Source of the DNA: Picochlorum sp. 'celeri'
Lineage: Eukaryota > Chlorophyta > Trebouxiophyceae
DNA length: 64,000 bases
Assembly: GCA_010909725.1 (NCBI GenBank)
Contig: JAACMV010000020.1
Location: forward strand, 186,001 to 250,000
Direction of reading: 5' to 3'
Translations under genes and position numbers: made by a program
The notes under the pieces: generated by a model
The model's input: the letters and a program-made list of their open reading frames with translations, nothing else
What the model was told of the DNA's origin: nothing
The model's database searches: none
Shown: in pieces, positions 1 to 10,032 of the stretch
How the letters are laid out: every line of letters starts with the position of its first letter
Numbering within the stretch: position 1 is the first letter of the stretch

Positions 1-1359
1 CTGTTTCTATTCATCGGCAGCGTTGCCTGTGTTTGTCCAATTATATTTGGGTGCGTCTTTGGAATACCAAAGTCAAACAAGGCAACAGCCCCAGAGAATG
101 TCATTGAAAATTCAACAAATCAGCCGCGAGCGTATTCGAATCTCTACTTTCCAGTTAACAGATCTGGTATCGCTTTGACAAGATACGTGAGCGGGAATGG
201 TACCTCTTTTCATGATGTTGTCATCATAGGAGCAGGGCTCTCTGGCCTCTCAGCAGCACTGAAACTTTGTCAGGAAATGCCAGACCTCGATATTCTCCTT
301 CTTGAAGCTTCTGATACGCCAGGTGGAAGAATATTCAGCACCCAGATGCGCAACAATACGTCGTATATCGACGTCGGTGCCCGCTGGCTCATTGGTTCTG
401 ACCAAAATGCACTCCAAGCCTTGGCAAACCTTGCACATGTTCACAGGGCAAGAGAGCGTCGTGTTACAAGGATGGAGATGTTGAGAAGTATGTTTTCTCT
501 ATCTCTCTGTAGCAATACCACTTCCTCCGAGTCAGGACTATGCACGCAATCCGCAGATGAATTCGATGATGTGATGCTTGGTGGAGCACACAAGATTATT
601 GAGTATCTGGTCACACTACTAGCAGAGACAAGCTGCCATGTGTCGATTCAATTTAATACAAAGGTCTCAAATATAACCACAACAGACTCAATTGCTTCAG
701 TGCGAACAGAGGATGGTCGAGTGTATCCAGCATCCTACATCATCTCCTCCATCCCAGCAGGTGTGCTGCAAGAATCATCAGTCTCGTTTCAGCCAGGCCT
801 GCCACATGTGATTCATCAAGCTATCCAAAACCTCCATGTGATCAAAACAAGTGTGATTCATGTGGCATTGAGTGAGTCTATTCCGAGCATGAGGGAACCA
901 TATTATAGTGTAGTGGTGGACCAGGAAGGAGACAAGCACCTGGATGTGGTGAACCTCATGTCATTCACGGGCGACAACCTGCTCGCTCTGTATGCAAATC
1001 ATCGTCTATCGATAGATCTTGAGGAGATATCAGATGAGGATATCATGCGAATGATATCCAACTCGCTGCAGCGTGCCTTTGGGACAGCACCATCCATATC
1101 CAACTTTTTGGTATCCCACTGGGGCTTGCACCCATACGTACGTGGAGCATACACCACCCTATCTGACTGTAGCACCCCTCAAGACCGGGCAACCTTGCGA
1201 GAACCCATAGGGGGTAGACTCGTCTTCACAGGAGAATGGGTGGCATCCGTCAGTCCTGGGACCTTGACTGGAGCCTTTCTCTCAGGGATTGAATCTGCTC
1301 TCAGAATCCTGGAAGCATTCGATGATCAAACCTGCACATCCGCCATGGAAAATTGTTAA
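1..1359 (+). CDS. FAD-dependent amine oxidase, membrane-anchored (5' partial)
   Basis: The reading frame is open from base 1, so the start lies outside the window. The first visible residues form a hydrophobic segment (about residues 1-21), probably a signal anchor. About 58 residues further on comes the dinucleotide-binding motif VVIIGAGLSGLSAALKL, then an acidic residue (LLLEAS) and GGRI, as in flavin monoamine/polyamine oxidases. The C-terminus has the family's second FAD-binding block (GRLVFTGEWVASVSPGTLTG). Known members oxidise amines to aldehydes plus H2O2; the substrate cannot be read here. The middle of the protein is short and divergent compared with typical 450-500 residue members. 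The stop is only 11 bases before the next start codon on the same strand. Confidence 0.85.
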   Translation: MFLFIGSVACVCPIIFGCVFGIPKSNKATAPENVIENSTNQPRAYSNLYFPVNRSGIALTRYVSGNGTSFHDVVIIGAGLSGLSAALKLCQEMPDLDILLLEASDTPGGRIFSTQMRNNTSYIDVGARWLIGSDQNALQALANLAHVHRARERRVTRMEMLRSMFSLSLCSNTTSSESGLCTQSADEFDDVMLGGAHKIIEYLVTLLAETSCHVSIQFNTKVSNITTTDSIASVRTEDGRVYPASYIISSIPAGVLQESSVSFQPGLPHVIHQAIQNLHVIKTSVIHVALSESIPSMREPYYSVVVDQEGDKHLDVVNLMSFTGDNLLALYANHRLSIDLEEISDEDIMRMISNSLQRAFGTAPSISNFLVSHWGLHPYVRGAYTTLSDCSTPQDRATLREPIGGRLVFTGEWVASVSPGTLTGAFLSGIESALRILEAFDDQTCTSAMENC

Positions 1360-1370
1360 AAATATATATA

Positions 1371-2282
1371 ATGAATAAAATGACATCCCTTGTGCTACGT
1401 TCTGCCCGTGTCGTATCGACCAGAGCGCATCTATCCCGTTTCTCAGCATGGACCGATATGACAACCTTCTCACCATCCCTGGTGAGACGAGCATATACAG
1501 AGTCTGCGTTTGGTTATAAAACACCAGTAATATCACGCACAGTCGGAATGATTGGAAGAAGCTACGGGTCCAACGCCCCACCACCGGACATTGAGGAAAC
1601 TGAGTTTAATCCAGCTATTGCTAACAATATCAGCATTATTGGAAATGTGGGAAGAAAACCCGAGATGAAATACCTTGAGAGCGGGAGTAAAGTGACCAAT
1701 TTTCCAGTTGCTTTTACTGACAGACGAGATGGAGATACTCAGTGGTTTGACGTGGAAGCTTGGGATGAATTGGCGGATATTGCCAACTTGTATGTTGATA
1801 AGGGAGAGCGAGTGGCACTTCAAGGGAGGCTCAAGGTTCAGGATTGGACGGATAGGGAGGGTAACACGAGGAAGAGTCTTCGAATAGTCGCTCAGCAGAT
1901 TAAAAAGGTGAAACGAAATTCCATGTATGGTACCAATCAAATGGATGCTCAAAGGCAGGTATTCTCTGGGCAAGATGAGCAGCAACCGCCGCGACAGGCA
2001 ATGGCGAGGAATACAAGTGCTGTTCAGCAAGAACAGCATGAGCAGAGCCCCATGACATTTGAAGAGCTGTGGATGAACTTTTTTGAGAACACGTCTGGTT
2101 GGTATGATAATAGAGAGCGAAAGGCAAACGGCGAAATAAACCCTAAATCACCTGATTTTAAGCGCATTGAAGGAGGTCGAGATGCGCCAGCACTGTGGAT
2201 TGAAAGCAAGACGACACCGGCCTGGGTCAAGGCAGAATTGAGCAAATTAGATAGGTTACAAAACGATATTCCTCCATTTTGA
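1371..2282 (+). CDS. OSB: Organellar single-stranded DNA-binding protein with PDF motif (OSB type)
   Basis: The first ATG is at 1371, with another at 1380. The N-terminal 60 residues are rich in Arg, Ser and Thr, fitting a mitochondrial or plastid presequence. An OB-fold SSB domain follows (NNISIIGNVGRKPEMKYLES to about ALQGRLKVQDW). After a Gln-rich linker comes a C-terminal block with FEELWMNFF, WYDNR, NPKSPDFK and ALWI..TTPAWVKAEL. That is the PDF motif of plant OSB proteins, which bind ssDNA and restrain organelle DNA recombination. One PDF copy is present, where plant proteins have one to three. Organelle targeting is inferred from composition. The gene begins 11 bases after the amine oxidase stop. 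Confidence 0.85.
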   Translation: MNKMTSLVLRSARVVSTRAHLSRFSAWTDMTTFSPSLVRRAYTESAFGYKTPVISRTVGMIGRSYGSNAPPPDIEETEFNPAIANNISIIGNVGRKPEMKYLESGSKVTNFPVAFTDRRDGDTQWFDVEAWDELADIANLYVDKGERVALQGRLKVQDWTDREGNTRKSLRIVAQQIKKVKRNSMYGTNQMDAQRQVFSGQDEQQPPRQAMARNTSAVQQEQHEQSPMTFEELWMNFFENTSGWYDNRERKANGEINPKSPDFKRIEGGRDAPALWIESKTTPAWVKAELSKLDRLQNDIPPF

Positions 2283-2302
2283 TACGAACTACAATGGTAA
2301 AA

Positions 2303-2713
2303 TCATTCATCTGTATGGGTGTATTTCATGGTACGCCGCTCCTTGTTCTGCGGAGCTGTATGAACTGTGATGTGGGAACAGTTCTCTTCTTCATCTGCCT
2401 CCCTCTTCCTGCGCTTCTCCACTCCCCTATCCTTTCCGCGAGTATCAGTACTCTTTTTCTTTTCTAAAGCATCCATCCGACGCTTGCTCCGCTTCGATAT
2501 CATTCCGAATCGCCCCCCGAGCACTTGGGCTCGTTTCGCAGCTGCAGAAAACAGCGGGGCGAGGCTCTTCGAAGCCGACCGCACCGAACCATCTGAAGAA
2601 CGCAATGATTTTTTTCTAGGTTTATAGGGAGTTCTTGGAGGATTTCTAGTCTCTATCTTTGAGTTGGGAGTCACCTCCTCTCGAGACTCCTCTCCTCCCC
2701 TTTCAGGAGACAT
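2303..2713 (-). CDS. Small lysine/arginine-rich hypothetical protein
   Basis: ATG-initiated ORF of 136 residues, convergent with the OSB gene and ending 20 bases past its stop. It is very basic, with clusters KPRKK, SKRSKRR and EKRRKRE that look like nuclear localisation signals, and there is an in-frame stop 12 bases before the ATG. No family is recognised. The frame could be chance in a 780-base gap, but its length and consistent Lys/Arg/Glu bias make a small nuclear or nucleolar protein plausible. Confidence 0.4.
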   Translation of the reverse strand: MSPERGGEESREEVTPNSKIETRNPPRTPYKPRKKSLRSSDGSVRSASKSLAPLFSAAAKRAQVLGGRFGMISKRSKRRMDALEKKKSTDTRGKDRGVEKRRKREADEEENCSHITVHTAPQNKERRTMKYTHTDE

Positions 2714-3063
2714 GCTCTCGCACTTCTACTTCCACAGAGTACCACTATATCACTATATTGTTTTATGTATACACTGCTTCACCCTCCTCGGACACACAGA
2801 ACGATGTGAGATTTCAAACCACAGAGACAATGTTCCATATCACGCAATCCCTGTGATTACAGCTATACTGGATACATCACCAACGGTTATAAAAATATTT
2901 AATATTTTTTTTGGGGGGGGGGGGATGGGATGGGCAAGTGGGAGTTTTTCAAAACGCAAGGATGTTGAGGCAGGGAGGAACAGGGCGCCATCTGATTGGG
3001 GCATGCTTGCATGCATGCATATGCCCACTTGGACGCAATTGATGGCATTAATTATTATTTATA
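2714..3063. other. Intergenic stretch with T8-G12 homopolymer junction
   Basis: About 350 bases between two divergently read genes. It contains a T8 run followed directly by G12 (2905-2924) and an alternating GCATGC/TGCATGCA block near 3001-3020. Open frames crossing it look like in-frame leaders of the downstream gene rather than separate genes. Confidence 0.5.
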
Positions 3064-4058
3064 TGGATAGTATATACAGTATGGATGGTAGAGTATTGCA
3101 GACGTGGAGGGGAGGAAGGGGTTGTGTGCTTTCGTCTGGTGTTGGGTTGAGGAGGTCTCGTCCTCCTGCAATAACGACCATGTGTCGAGGAAGCATGCGT
3201 CGTCGGGACGAAGAACGGATGATGGAAGAGTCTGCAACTCTTATTGATACGATGACGCGGGAGATGCTGCAGGAATTGTTTGTTGGGAGTGCTGTCAACT
3301 ATGTTACAGAGGGTGAGGCATTGCAAGATGAGGTGTCTGGGATGCTGGAGCGAGTTGTGGGGCCCAGGATTGATGAGATGCCTGCAGCTGTATTGCCTAT
3401 GATTGATGCGTACTTGGAAGCGTTGAATGGTCATGGGGATAATGGCGAGACTGCCCGTATCTTACAGTTGATCAAAGGGTTTGTGCTGGAAAGGTTGGAG
3501 GATACGTTGCCAGAGCCTATGAGGTGTCTTCAAGAGATAATGGATGCCAATAGGGATGATAGATTGCAAAAGTACCAGGAGATTGCCGAGAGAGGGGAGT
3601 CTATGCTCTTGGATGTGTATAAAGCATGCGCTGGCCTGATTCAGACACTAGAGGACGAAGATGAGATTGCTGACCTTCGATTCTTGTCGAAATTATGTTT
3701 GATAAAATGTGAGATGGATTCGATAATACCTCCAGATGATTTGAAGGGCGTTGTTCGAAATCGTTTTACAGAGATTGGAGGAGTTTTAGAATATGATTCT
3801 GGGTTTTTAAAGGAATTATTGCATGTTCAAGACAGCATGAAGCGAATCTCCCTGATCAAGATGAGCATTGAAAAAGTTGATGAGAATTCAATACGCCCTG
3901 GAAGATTTCTGGATTGTATTGCAGCAGTCCAAAAGGAAATGTTGGAGACGCAAGGGGATTCCGATGACCAGGCAGTGTATCATAGGATACAAGATGTTGC
4001 TCATGAAACGAGAAAAGTACTGGAGGAATTGTCAGGGGACTTGCCATTGATGCCTTGA
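3064..4058 (+). CDS. All-helical hypothetical protein, possible organelle precursor
   Basis: The frame is open from upstream, but the best starts are ATG 3064 or 3082. Either gives a leader rich in Arg, Ser and Gly with few acids, like an organelle transit peptide. The mature part (from about MRRRDEERMMEE) is almost entirely predicted helix, strongly acidic, with repeated Leu/Ile/Met heptads and no Cys cluster, P-loop or other catalytic motif. I do not recognise the family. It is convergent with the SMYD gene (22-base gap). Plastid or mitochondrial location is inference from composition. Confidence 0.6.
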
Positions 4059-4079
4059 TCAAGTATTCTTCATAAAGTC

Positions 4080-5713
4080 CTACTCGTGCGCGAGGCACTT
4101 GGCACATGTGCACTCAAAACCATAGTCCTGAAGCTGCTTCTGTCGCTCCTCATAGTCCTCATTCTCATCAATGTAGCTCACCGTCAGTTCCGTACCGGCA
4201 GAAACTCGTTTCAAAGTTTGAATAATGGCTGCATTATTAACAATGTATAGTATAATCACGGGACAGGTGTATCCTATGAGATGGTCAAATACGCACCGTG
4301 ATTGTTCTGGGATGGATCCTGAGGTAACATGACTCTGCAATTTGGAACACAGCTGTGATTCATGCAAGAATGGAGGGGATAAAATCCAGTTCCTTCTAAA
4401 AGGCAATTCAAAAAGTCTTCTACGATCTCGCGACATTCCTGGTCGTCGCATGTGTGTATCGAGGTGACAAGTTTTGACATGTCTTCCAACTGTGTCTCAG
4501 AAACATTTTCCAATATCTCCGGGCCTGTGGCTAATATTGATAGGTTATTCAACTCAAACATTCCAATAAGGTATCCCCATATATCTAGATGTAACAGATA
4601 TTTGCCGAACGTGTTGTACAATTGGGGATGGCCTAGCTCAATGGCATGGAAGAAGAGGACAAAAGAATCCATGGCAAGTTCTTTCAAATCTGCGCGTAGA
4701 GTATGATGAATCTACTCACTCAAACAAAAGCATGTAACAATAAATGCTAAAGAACATACCTGATCGAAACTTAGATTCCTCCGAGGGATGAACATCGTCA
4801 GGACGTGCCACACTTTCCCACCAGAGCTGTTTGTAACCCATTTGATACGGCTTCCATGCCTCACGGAGCGCTGCTTCGGGAGACAATACATCCTGTGATG
4901 TATCCATTAAAGTACTTGCATGCAGTATAATTCGTGATATAGCTTTGGCAGCCAAAATAAATATGTCATTAGTCTGTCGGGCATGCTGATAAAAACGTTC
5001 CATCCACTCCTGTGCCACTGGTTTATCCTTTTGGCATTCACACATCAGCATGTGGTGAGTTTCCCAGGATTTTTGGCGGCATTCAACGCTGCAGTAATAA
5101 GACGAACAGGAATTGGGGCATCTGACGATAGGATCTTTTTCCTCTTGGGCAACACACAGGGATGGCACGTCCCGCAGGGCAGTCTCTGGCACCTCACCCG
5201 TCATGAAATACGTCATCTGATCCATCAATGATGCATCAATGTAACGAAAACATTGTTCGCATATCAAAGGGAGATTTTCATCCATTTTAAAAGATTGCAT
5301 TGCGACGAGAGGCTTGTCAACAAACAGAACATCCCCCACCTCTGCATTCCGTACTGCAAACATGCCCTTGCCTTTCCCTCTTCCGGCGTCATGTCGTATT
5401 TCTATGCTAGAACCCTCGACCAACTGTATACAAATGTAACAAATAGGAAATACGATACCATACTCGGGCGATGATACATTCTTATTGGTAGTTTTTTGAA
5501 CAACAGGAGTAAACCAACTGCCCCCAACCACCCAACGAGGGACACCGCGTCTATCAGTGACTCTGACGTATTATATCAATTAAAAATATGAATAGAGAAG
5601 AAACCCACATTTCTATAGTACTCATCGAGCACATCCCTGCTTCTGGGCTGTTCCAGGGATAGACATGCAACCTTTGTGTCCGTACTACTTGCTTCACCTG
5701 TCACTCGATCCAT
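4080..5713 (-). CDS. SET/MYND (SMYD-type) protein methyltransferase, 5 exons
   Basis: Exons (genomic order reversed): 5622-5713, 5478-5562, 4760-5423, 4297-4689, 4080-4228; phases close across all of them. The SET domain is split by a MYND zinc finger, as in SMYD proteins: SET-N (GRGKGKGMFAV), then a Cys cluster (CEQCF, CPNSCSSYYCSVECRQKSW, H..C), then SET-C with NHSCVPNC and ELTVSYID, and a post-SET C.C..C (ECTCAKC). These are the S-adenosylmethionine and catalytic Tyr blocks of Lys methyltransferases. The substrate, histone or other, is unknown. The 54-base intron 5424-5477 is a multiple of three and open, so retention would insert 18 residues. The two 5' introns are less certain than the others. 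Confidence 0.8.
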
Positions 5714-5933
5714 TGCACTGATCACACATCTATGACAACATATTATATATGAGAATGCATTCTATGACAAGAAATGCCTCTCGATGTCTGAGTATGGCCG
5801 ATTGAATGTCGTAAAAAGGAAAAAAAACTGGCGCGCCGGTGATCGAATTTTGCTCAAGGCTTTTGACTCTGTGTATTCCTCCACATTCTTGATCTTGTAC
5901 CAAATTTGTACTGCTCAAAGATTTATATCTATA

Positions 5934-6328
5934 ATGCCAGGTGCGTTCTATCTATTCGTGGCTACCTAGTGCATTCAAAATTGCATCCCAACATCTGTCT
6001 TTTACCCGCGCTTGTGTCTCTATTGCAGGTAAAGAGGGAGGTAAGGCAAAGCCTTTAAAGGTATGGTATGATTTAATGGGGTAAATGGCGTAACAGGTGA
6101 GCTCATCATGCGAACTTTTTGTCTCTGTTGAGCAGAAGCCCAAGAAGGAAAAGCACTACGACGACGAAGATTTGGAGCATCTCAAGAAGAAAAAGGTACG
6201 CCTAATGTATATATCATCTAATGATTTGAATACTGTACACTCATCCATCGTCGTATGGGTATATTCAGGCTGAGGAGGCTGCGTTGAAAAAGGCAAGAGA
6301 GGCACTGCTAAAGGGCAAGAAGAAATGA
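5934..6328 (+). CDS. TMA7: TMA7-like ribosome-associated small protein, 4 exons
   Basis: Exons 5934-5940, 6029-6060, 6136-6195 and 6269-6328 join in phase to a 52-residue basic protein starting MPGKEGGKAKPLK. The N-terminus matches TMA7 (CCDC72), a translation-machinery-associated protein of yeast and animals, with the GGK.KPLK signature and a following Lys/Glu-rich helix. Family members usually end in GGIKKSGKK; this one stops at LLKGKKK and is therefore shorter. All introns are GT..AG (88, 75 and 73 bases). The TGA stop overlaps the ATG of the next frame (ATGA, 6325-6328). Confidence 0.8.
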
Positions 6329-6531
6329 GCACGCATCGTGCTGAGAGAAAGCAACAGCCTACAGATTGCACCGCCTGCCGCATTATAGGAACTGTTGTGT
6401 GTTTTGGTTTGAGTGCGCATCTCACCCTGTCGACGATATCAAGCCCCCCAACCTCTCCAATTCAGAGACGTGTTGTATTAGCCTGTGCTGGTGGATTTGC
6501 AGCCCTTGGCCTTGCACGTGCAATTATATAA
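6325..6531 (+). CDS. Small CxxC membrane protein, DUF4536/DMAC1-like
   Basis: A 68-residue frame whose ATG overlaps the TMA7 stop. It has PTDCTACRIIG followed by a hydrophobic stretch and a second hydrophobic segment near the C-terminus (VVLACAGGFAALGLARAII). The TDCxxCR motif before two short membrane segments resembles DUF4536 proteins such as human DMAC1/TMEM261, a mitochondrial complex I assembly factor. It has no obvious promoter of its own, so a shared transcript with TMA7 is likely. A TGTAA element follows its stop at 6551-6555. It converges with the next gene (2-base gap). Confidence 0.55.
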   Translation: MSTHRAERKQQPTDCTACRIIGTVVCFGLSAHLTLSTISSPPTSPIQRRVVLACAGGFAALGLARAII

Positions 6532-6533
6532 TA

Positions 6534-6999
6534 TTACGACGAATTGGCAATGTAATCTATAGCATATAACACTGTCTTCTCATCATTCACCTCTTTGTCC
6601 GCGCTTTCCATAAGGACCTTTTCAATTCCTTTGAACTGATCAAGGAATGAAGCAAGTGCGTGCGCATCATCATTCTCCTTTGCTGCTGTATTCAATGCTT
6701 GAACCTCACTTCTGCTATCACCACCATTAGTATCCTCTTCACTCTGAGCCATACTACTATCATGACTGCTGCTGCTCGTAGTTGTACTGCTACTGGTACC
6801 ACTGCTGCTTGGGGTGTCGTCACTCGACCTTTCCTCTAGGCTGCTGCTACTTGTGGTCGATGCATCCTTCTTCTGCATGCAAAATACGCTATTATATTAC
6901 TATCAGAGAGCATAGGATGCGTATGAATCGTACATTAGGCTGATTCAACCGTCTGCTTATTTCAGCGAGTGCATTAGATTCTCGGAACTTTTCATACAT
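6534..6999 (-). CDS. Ser/Thr-rich hypothetical protein, 2 exons
   Basis: Exon 1 (6934-6999) encodes MYEKFRESNALAEISRRLNQ and joins in phase over a 61-base GT..AG intron (6873-6933) to exon 2 (6534-6872). The middle is a low-complexity Ser/Thr tract, followed by an acidic stretch and a C-terminal helix ending in VLYAIDYIANSS. The two ends look folded and the centre disordered. No family is recognised. It lies 79 bases downstream of the RCC1-repeat gene on the same strand. Confidence 0.6.
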
Positions 7000-7078
7000 T
7001 ATTTGTATTCTTAATGGGTGTTGCTTCTTGATTTAGACAAATAATAGTCAATAAATTATGTACAAGTTAGATGTATGG

Positions 7079-9639
7079 TCAATTTTGTCTGCTTCTGTAC
7101 CAAATCGGGTCCTTCTGGTGGAGGTACTGGTTCACACGATCCATGAAGGCTGGGCACACAGATGACACATGCTCGTCCAGTCCTCCACACATGTTGTAAA
7201 TTCGAAAGAGTGCTTCTGTGGCATCCAGTAAGATATAGAAAGACTTGTTTGAGGAGGATCTGCATGGAAACACGACAGGGTGAGGGCAGAGAAAAGTGAT
7301 CAAAGCATGCATGTGTGGTCGTACTCTTTGTCAGCATCAGTAATCTCCAAAGCTCTTTTGCACATGACGTAGGCAACATCCTGTGCGGCTTTATACACAT
7401 CAAGATACATGGATTCGTCCCAAGGAAGGCCGTATTTAATTCTCTTTGCGTGAAAGGGGCTGGACATGATTCCCAGTTCCCAAACAGTTGGCGTGATGTC
7501 TTGAATGATGTGAATGATTTTCTTGCATGACTCTCCAAAGTGCCTCGAACTTGTGGCTGACCAGTTTTGCAGCACATCTGCTGTTTTCTTGAGTCCGTTC
7601 ATCTTGCCTTCATACTCACAAAGGAACTTTTGTTTAGATTTCTTTGCAGATGTGCTCCGTTTTGAATCATCTTTGAGCATCTCTACTGGTTTGTACCATG
7701 AAACATACTTCTCACTCTTTGATCGGTATTCCCGACCTTTATCAAAATGCTGCGTCATATGGTACATCTGAACAAATGTGGGATTCCTCTCCAGAGATAA
7801 TTTCTCTTCCAGCACAGTCGTGTCAAAGGCAGCAAGGCTGGTGCCGAATGATGTTTCTTCCTGTGTTTCTTCCATAATGTCCTCATCGTTGTCTCTGGAC
7901 TCCTCTTGTTGACTTGTATGTTGATCCTCTTCGATGAATGTGTCTGTAGGAGGTATAGGGAGTGCAGCATCATCACCTTGCTCATACAGTCCATCATCAT
8001 GGTGATCTTCTTCTTTCTCTTGTTGTTCAACAGGTTGAGTTGGCAACGGAGCATCGGGCACTATCTCGTCTTCATCTGTAGATGATGCATCCTTGGGAAC
8101 GGCAAACACATTCACTGGAGCTGGTGCAGGTTCATCATCATCATTGACAGGCAATTCCTCTGGATGTTGTTCATCCACAGGGTGTTCAGGGCTGCCATCT
8201 TCTGACCCTGTCGAGGATCTTGTGGAGCCACGTTCGATATCTTCAGTAACCTGTTTGTCATCTCCTTTCTTATTTTTTCTTCTTCGAAGGAAGAAAAAGA
8301 GGAGCAGACCCAGAATGCACAGGACGCAGGCTCCTCCCACAGCAGCGCCAGCAATGACACCGATACTGGTGCCACCAGACGATTCTTCAGGTGCGGGGGC
8401 AGGCGCAGGCGCAGGAGTAATTATAGGAGGTGATGGTGGCGGCGGTATTGCTTGAACAGGAACGCTGGGCGATGGTTCTGCAATCGGCACTGGCGGAGCC
8501 GGAGGAGGAAGCTGTGAGAGACTGAACCGAAGCAGCCTAGGCACTGGAACGAAATCTTCATCTGTATCTCCGACTCCCAATTGCCCATTTTTTGTCGATC
8601 CCCAACAATACACTTGATTCATATCGATGGGCATACCGCATGTATGGCTCTCTCCAGCCCCACTCTGTTCCCATATCACTGTCGTAGGTGTCCTCACAAG
8701 CTTTGGTATCTCTGCGGGCTCTGTAGTTCCATCTCCGAGTTGCCCAACATTATTCTCTCCCCAGCAATGCATGGTTCCATCCGTAGCTTTAATAACACAA
8801 GCATGGAAGTATCCACATGAGACAGTATACCATATATCCCGGGTCACGCGATCTGGATCAAGCACAATAGGGACTGTCCCATAAATTTCAAGCAGACTTC
8901 CATTTTCATCTATCGATTGGGATGGAATCTTCAAACCCCAACAGAGCAGCAATCCATCTGTATCAATACCACATGTGAAACCTCTTCCAGTACATACATC
9001 CCTCCACAGATTTGGTCCGGAGACCTTTGTTGGCGTGAAAGTTGACTCTCTGTTCCCAATTCCAAGTTGACCAAACGCATTGTCACCCCAGCACCACGCA
9101 GTTCCATCCGATTTAATGCCGCATGTATGCGCATTGAACCGATCATCGTCTAATATACGATTTGATGTCTCGATTTGAACCCATGGGGTTGTCGGATCGG
9201 GATTTGGTATGCGGAATAATCTGTTTCCAGCAGACAAGAGCGTGGATGAATCCAAGGGACCGCATTCATTCCCTGCACATATTCCCCAACACAATCCTTG
9301 ACCGAATCCCACGATACCACACGCATGATTATTTCCCAAGGAGACGTATGTCCAATCACTCTGGCCAGCAGAATCAATAGACTGAGCTGTTGGCGAACCC
9401 CAACAATTCAGCGTTTCATTCCCAAAAATTCCGCATGCAGCCCTCTCACCTGCTGCAATCGAGGAGAAAACAGCATCATTAGAACTCAGTATAGGTACTG
9501 GATCTATGTATACCTGTGTTGGCATAGGTCTATCATTATTCAGCAGTATGTTTCCCCAACACCACCCTGTATCATCCTGCAACACGGCACAGCTCGTCCC
9601 TACCCCAACACCCAATTTCCAAACAGGTGTTGATGCCAT
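7079..9639 (-). CDS. RCC1-repeat single-pass membrane protein, 2 exons
   Basis: Exons 7325-9639 and 7079-7259, joined over a 65-base intron, give 831 residues. Residues about 1-375 hold repeats of the type CGI..DG..WCWG.N..GQLG.G, the Cys/Trp-rich RCC1 variant seen in extracellular propellers such as the plant CRINKLY4 ectodomain. A Pro-rich linker, one membrane helix (about 425-450, ending LLLFFFL) and a basic stop-transfer RRRKNKK follow. Then come a long acidic Glu/Asp region and a helical C-terminal domain with no recognised kinase motif. The layout suggests a cell-surface protein with the propeller outside. No N-terminal signal peptide is visible at the ATG, so a missing upstream exon is possible. 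Confidence 0.75.
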
Positions 9640-10032
9640 AGAATCATTAAATAATCTTTATTTCAGAAAGCCATCGTCTTGTTCCTAAACGGAGCGGAAC
9701 ACGTGTGCAGTATCTTTGTTTTGTCGTATAAATATCGGTATCACCAGAGCAAGATTGGTATCGCTTGGCTGCTCTCAAGGAAGAATTCAAAGGATTACTG
9801 CACAGTGTTATCACTGACTGTAAATAGGAATAGAACTGTATCACAAGACTGCAGATAGAATTGTACTGCATCGGAAATCCATGTCATACCCTAATATTAG
9901 GGTATGGCATCTCAAGAGCCCAATCGGGCGCCTTTCAGGACCCACCGAGGCCATTGACAATCATTGTTTGTACCAGGCGTAGCGTAATAGTTCCGATCGA
10001 CAGCTCATCCCCATTCTCCGATTTATTACATT
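9640..10032. other. Divergent intergenic region containing a telobox-like palindrome
   Basis: 393 bases between two outward-reading genes. It presumably holds both promoters. The one clear structure is a perfect 22-base palindrome at 9885-9906. No convincing coding frame is present. Confidence 0.5.
9885..9906. repeat. Perfect 22-bp palindrome with CCCTAA/TTAGGG arms
   Basis: The arms contain CCCTAA and TTAGGG head to head around ATAT, and all 22 bases are self-complementary. It lies about 130 bases upstream of the hydrolase ATG. CCCTAA cores act as telobox promoter elements in plants; that role here is inference. Confidence 0.7.

Noticed and set aside
1533..2039. 168-codon minus-strand frame
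   Set aside because: It is antisense to the OSB gene, starts without ATG context and shows no family features; a shadow of a real gene.
7056..7577. 173-codon minus-strand frame at the end of the RCC1-repeat gene
   Set aside because: It is an alternative frame crossing the RCC1 gene's intron; splicing at 7260-7324 in the main frame explains the region.
9885..9906. Interstitial telomere
   Set aside because: Only one hexamer in each orientation; no tandem repeat array.
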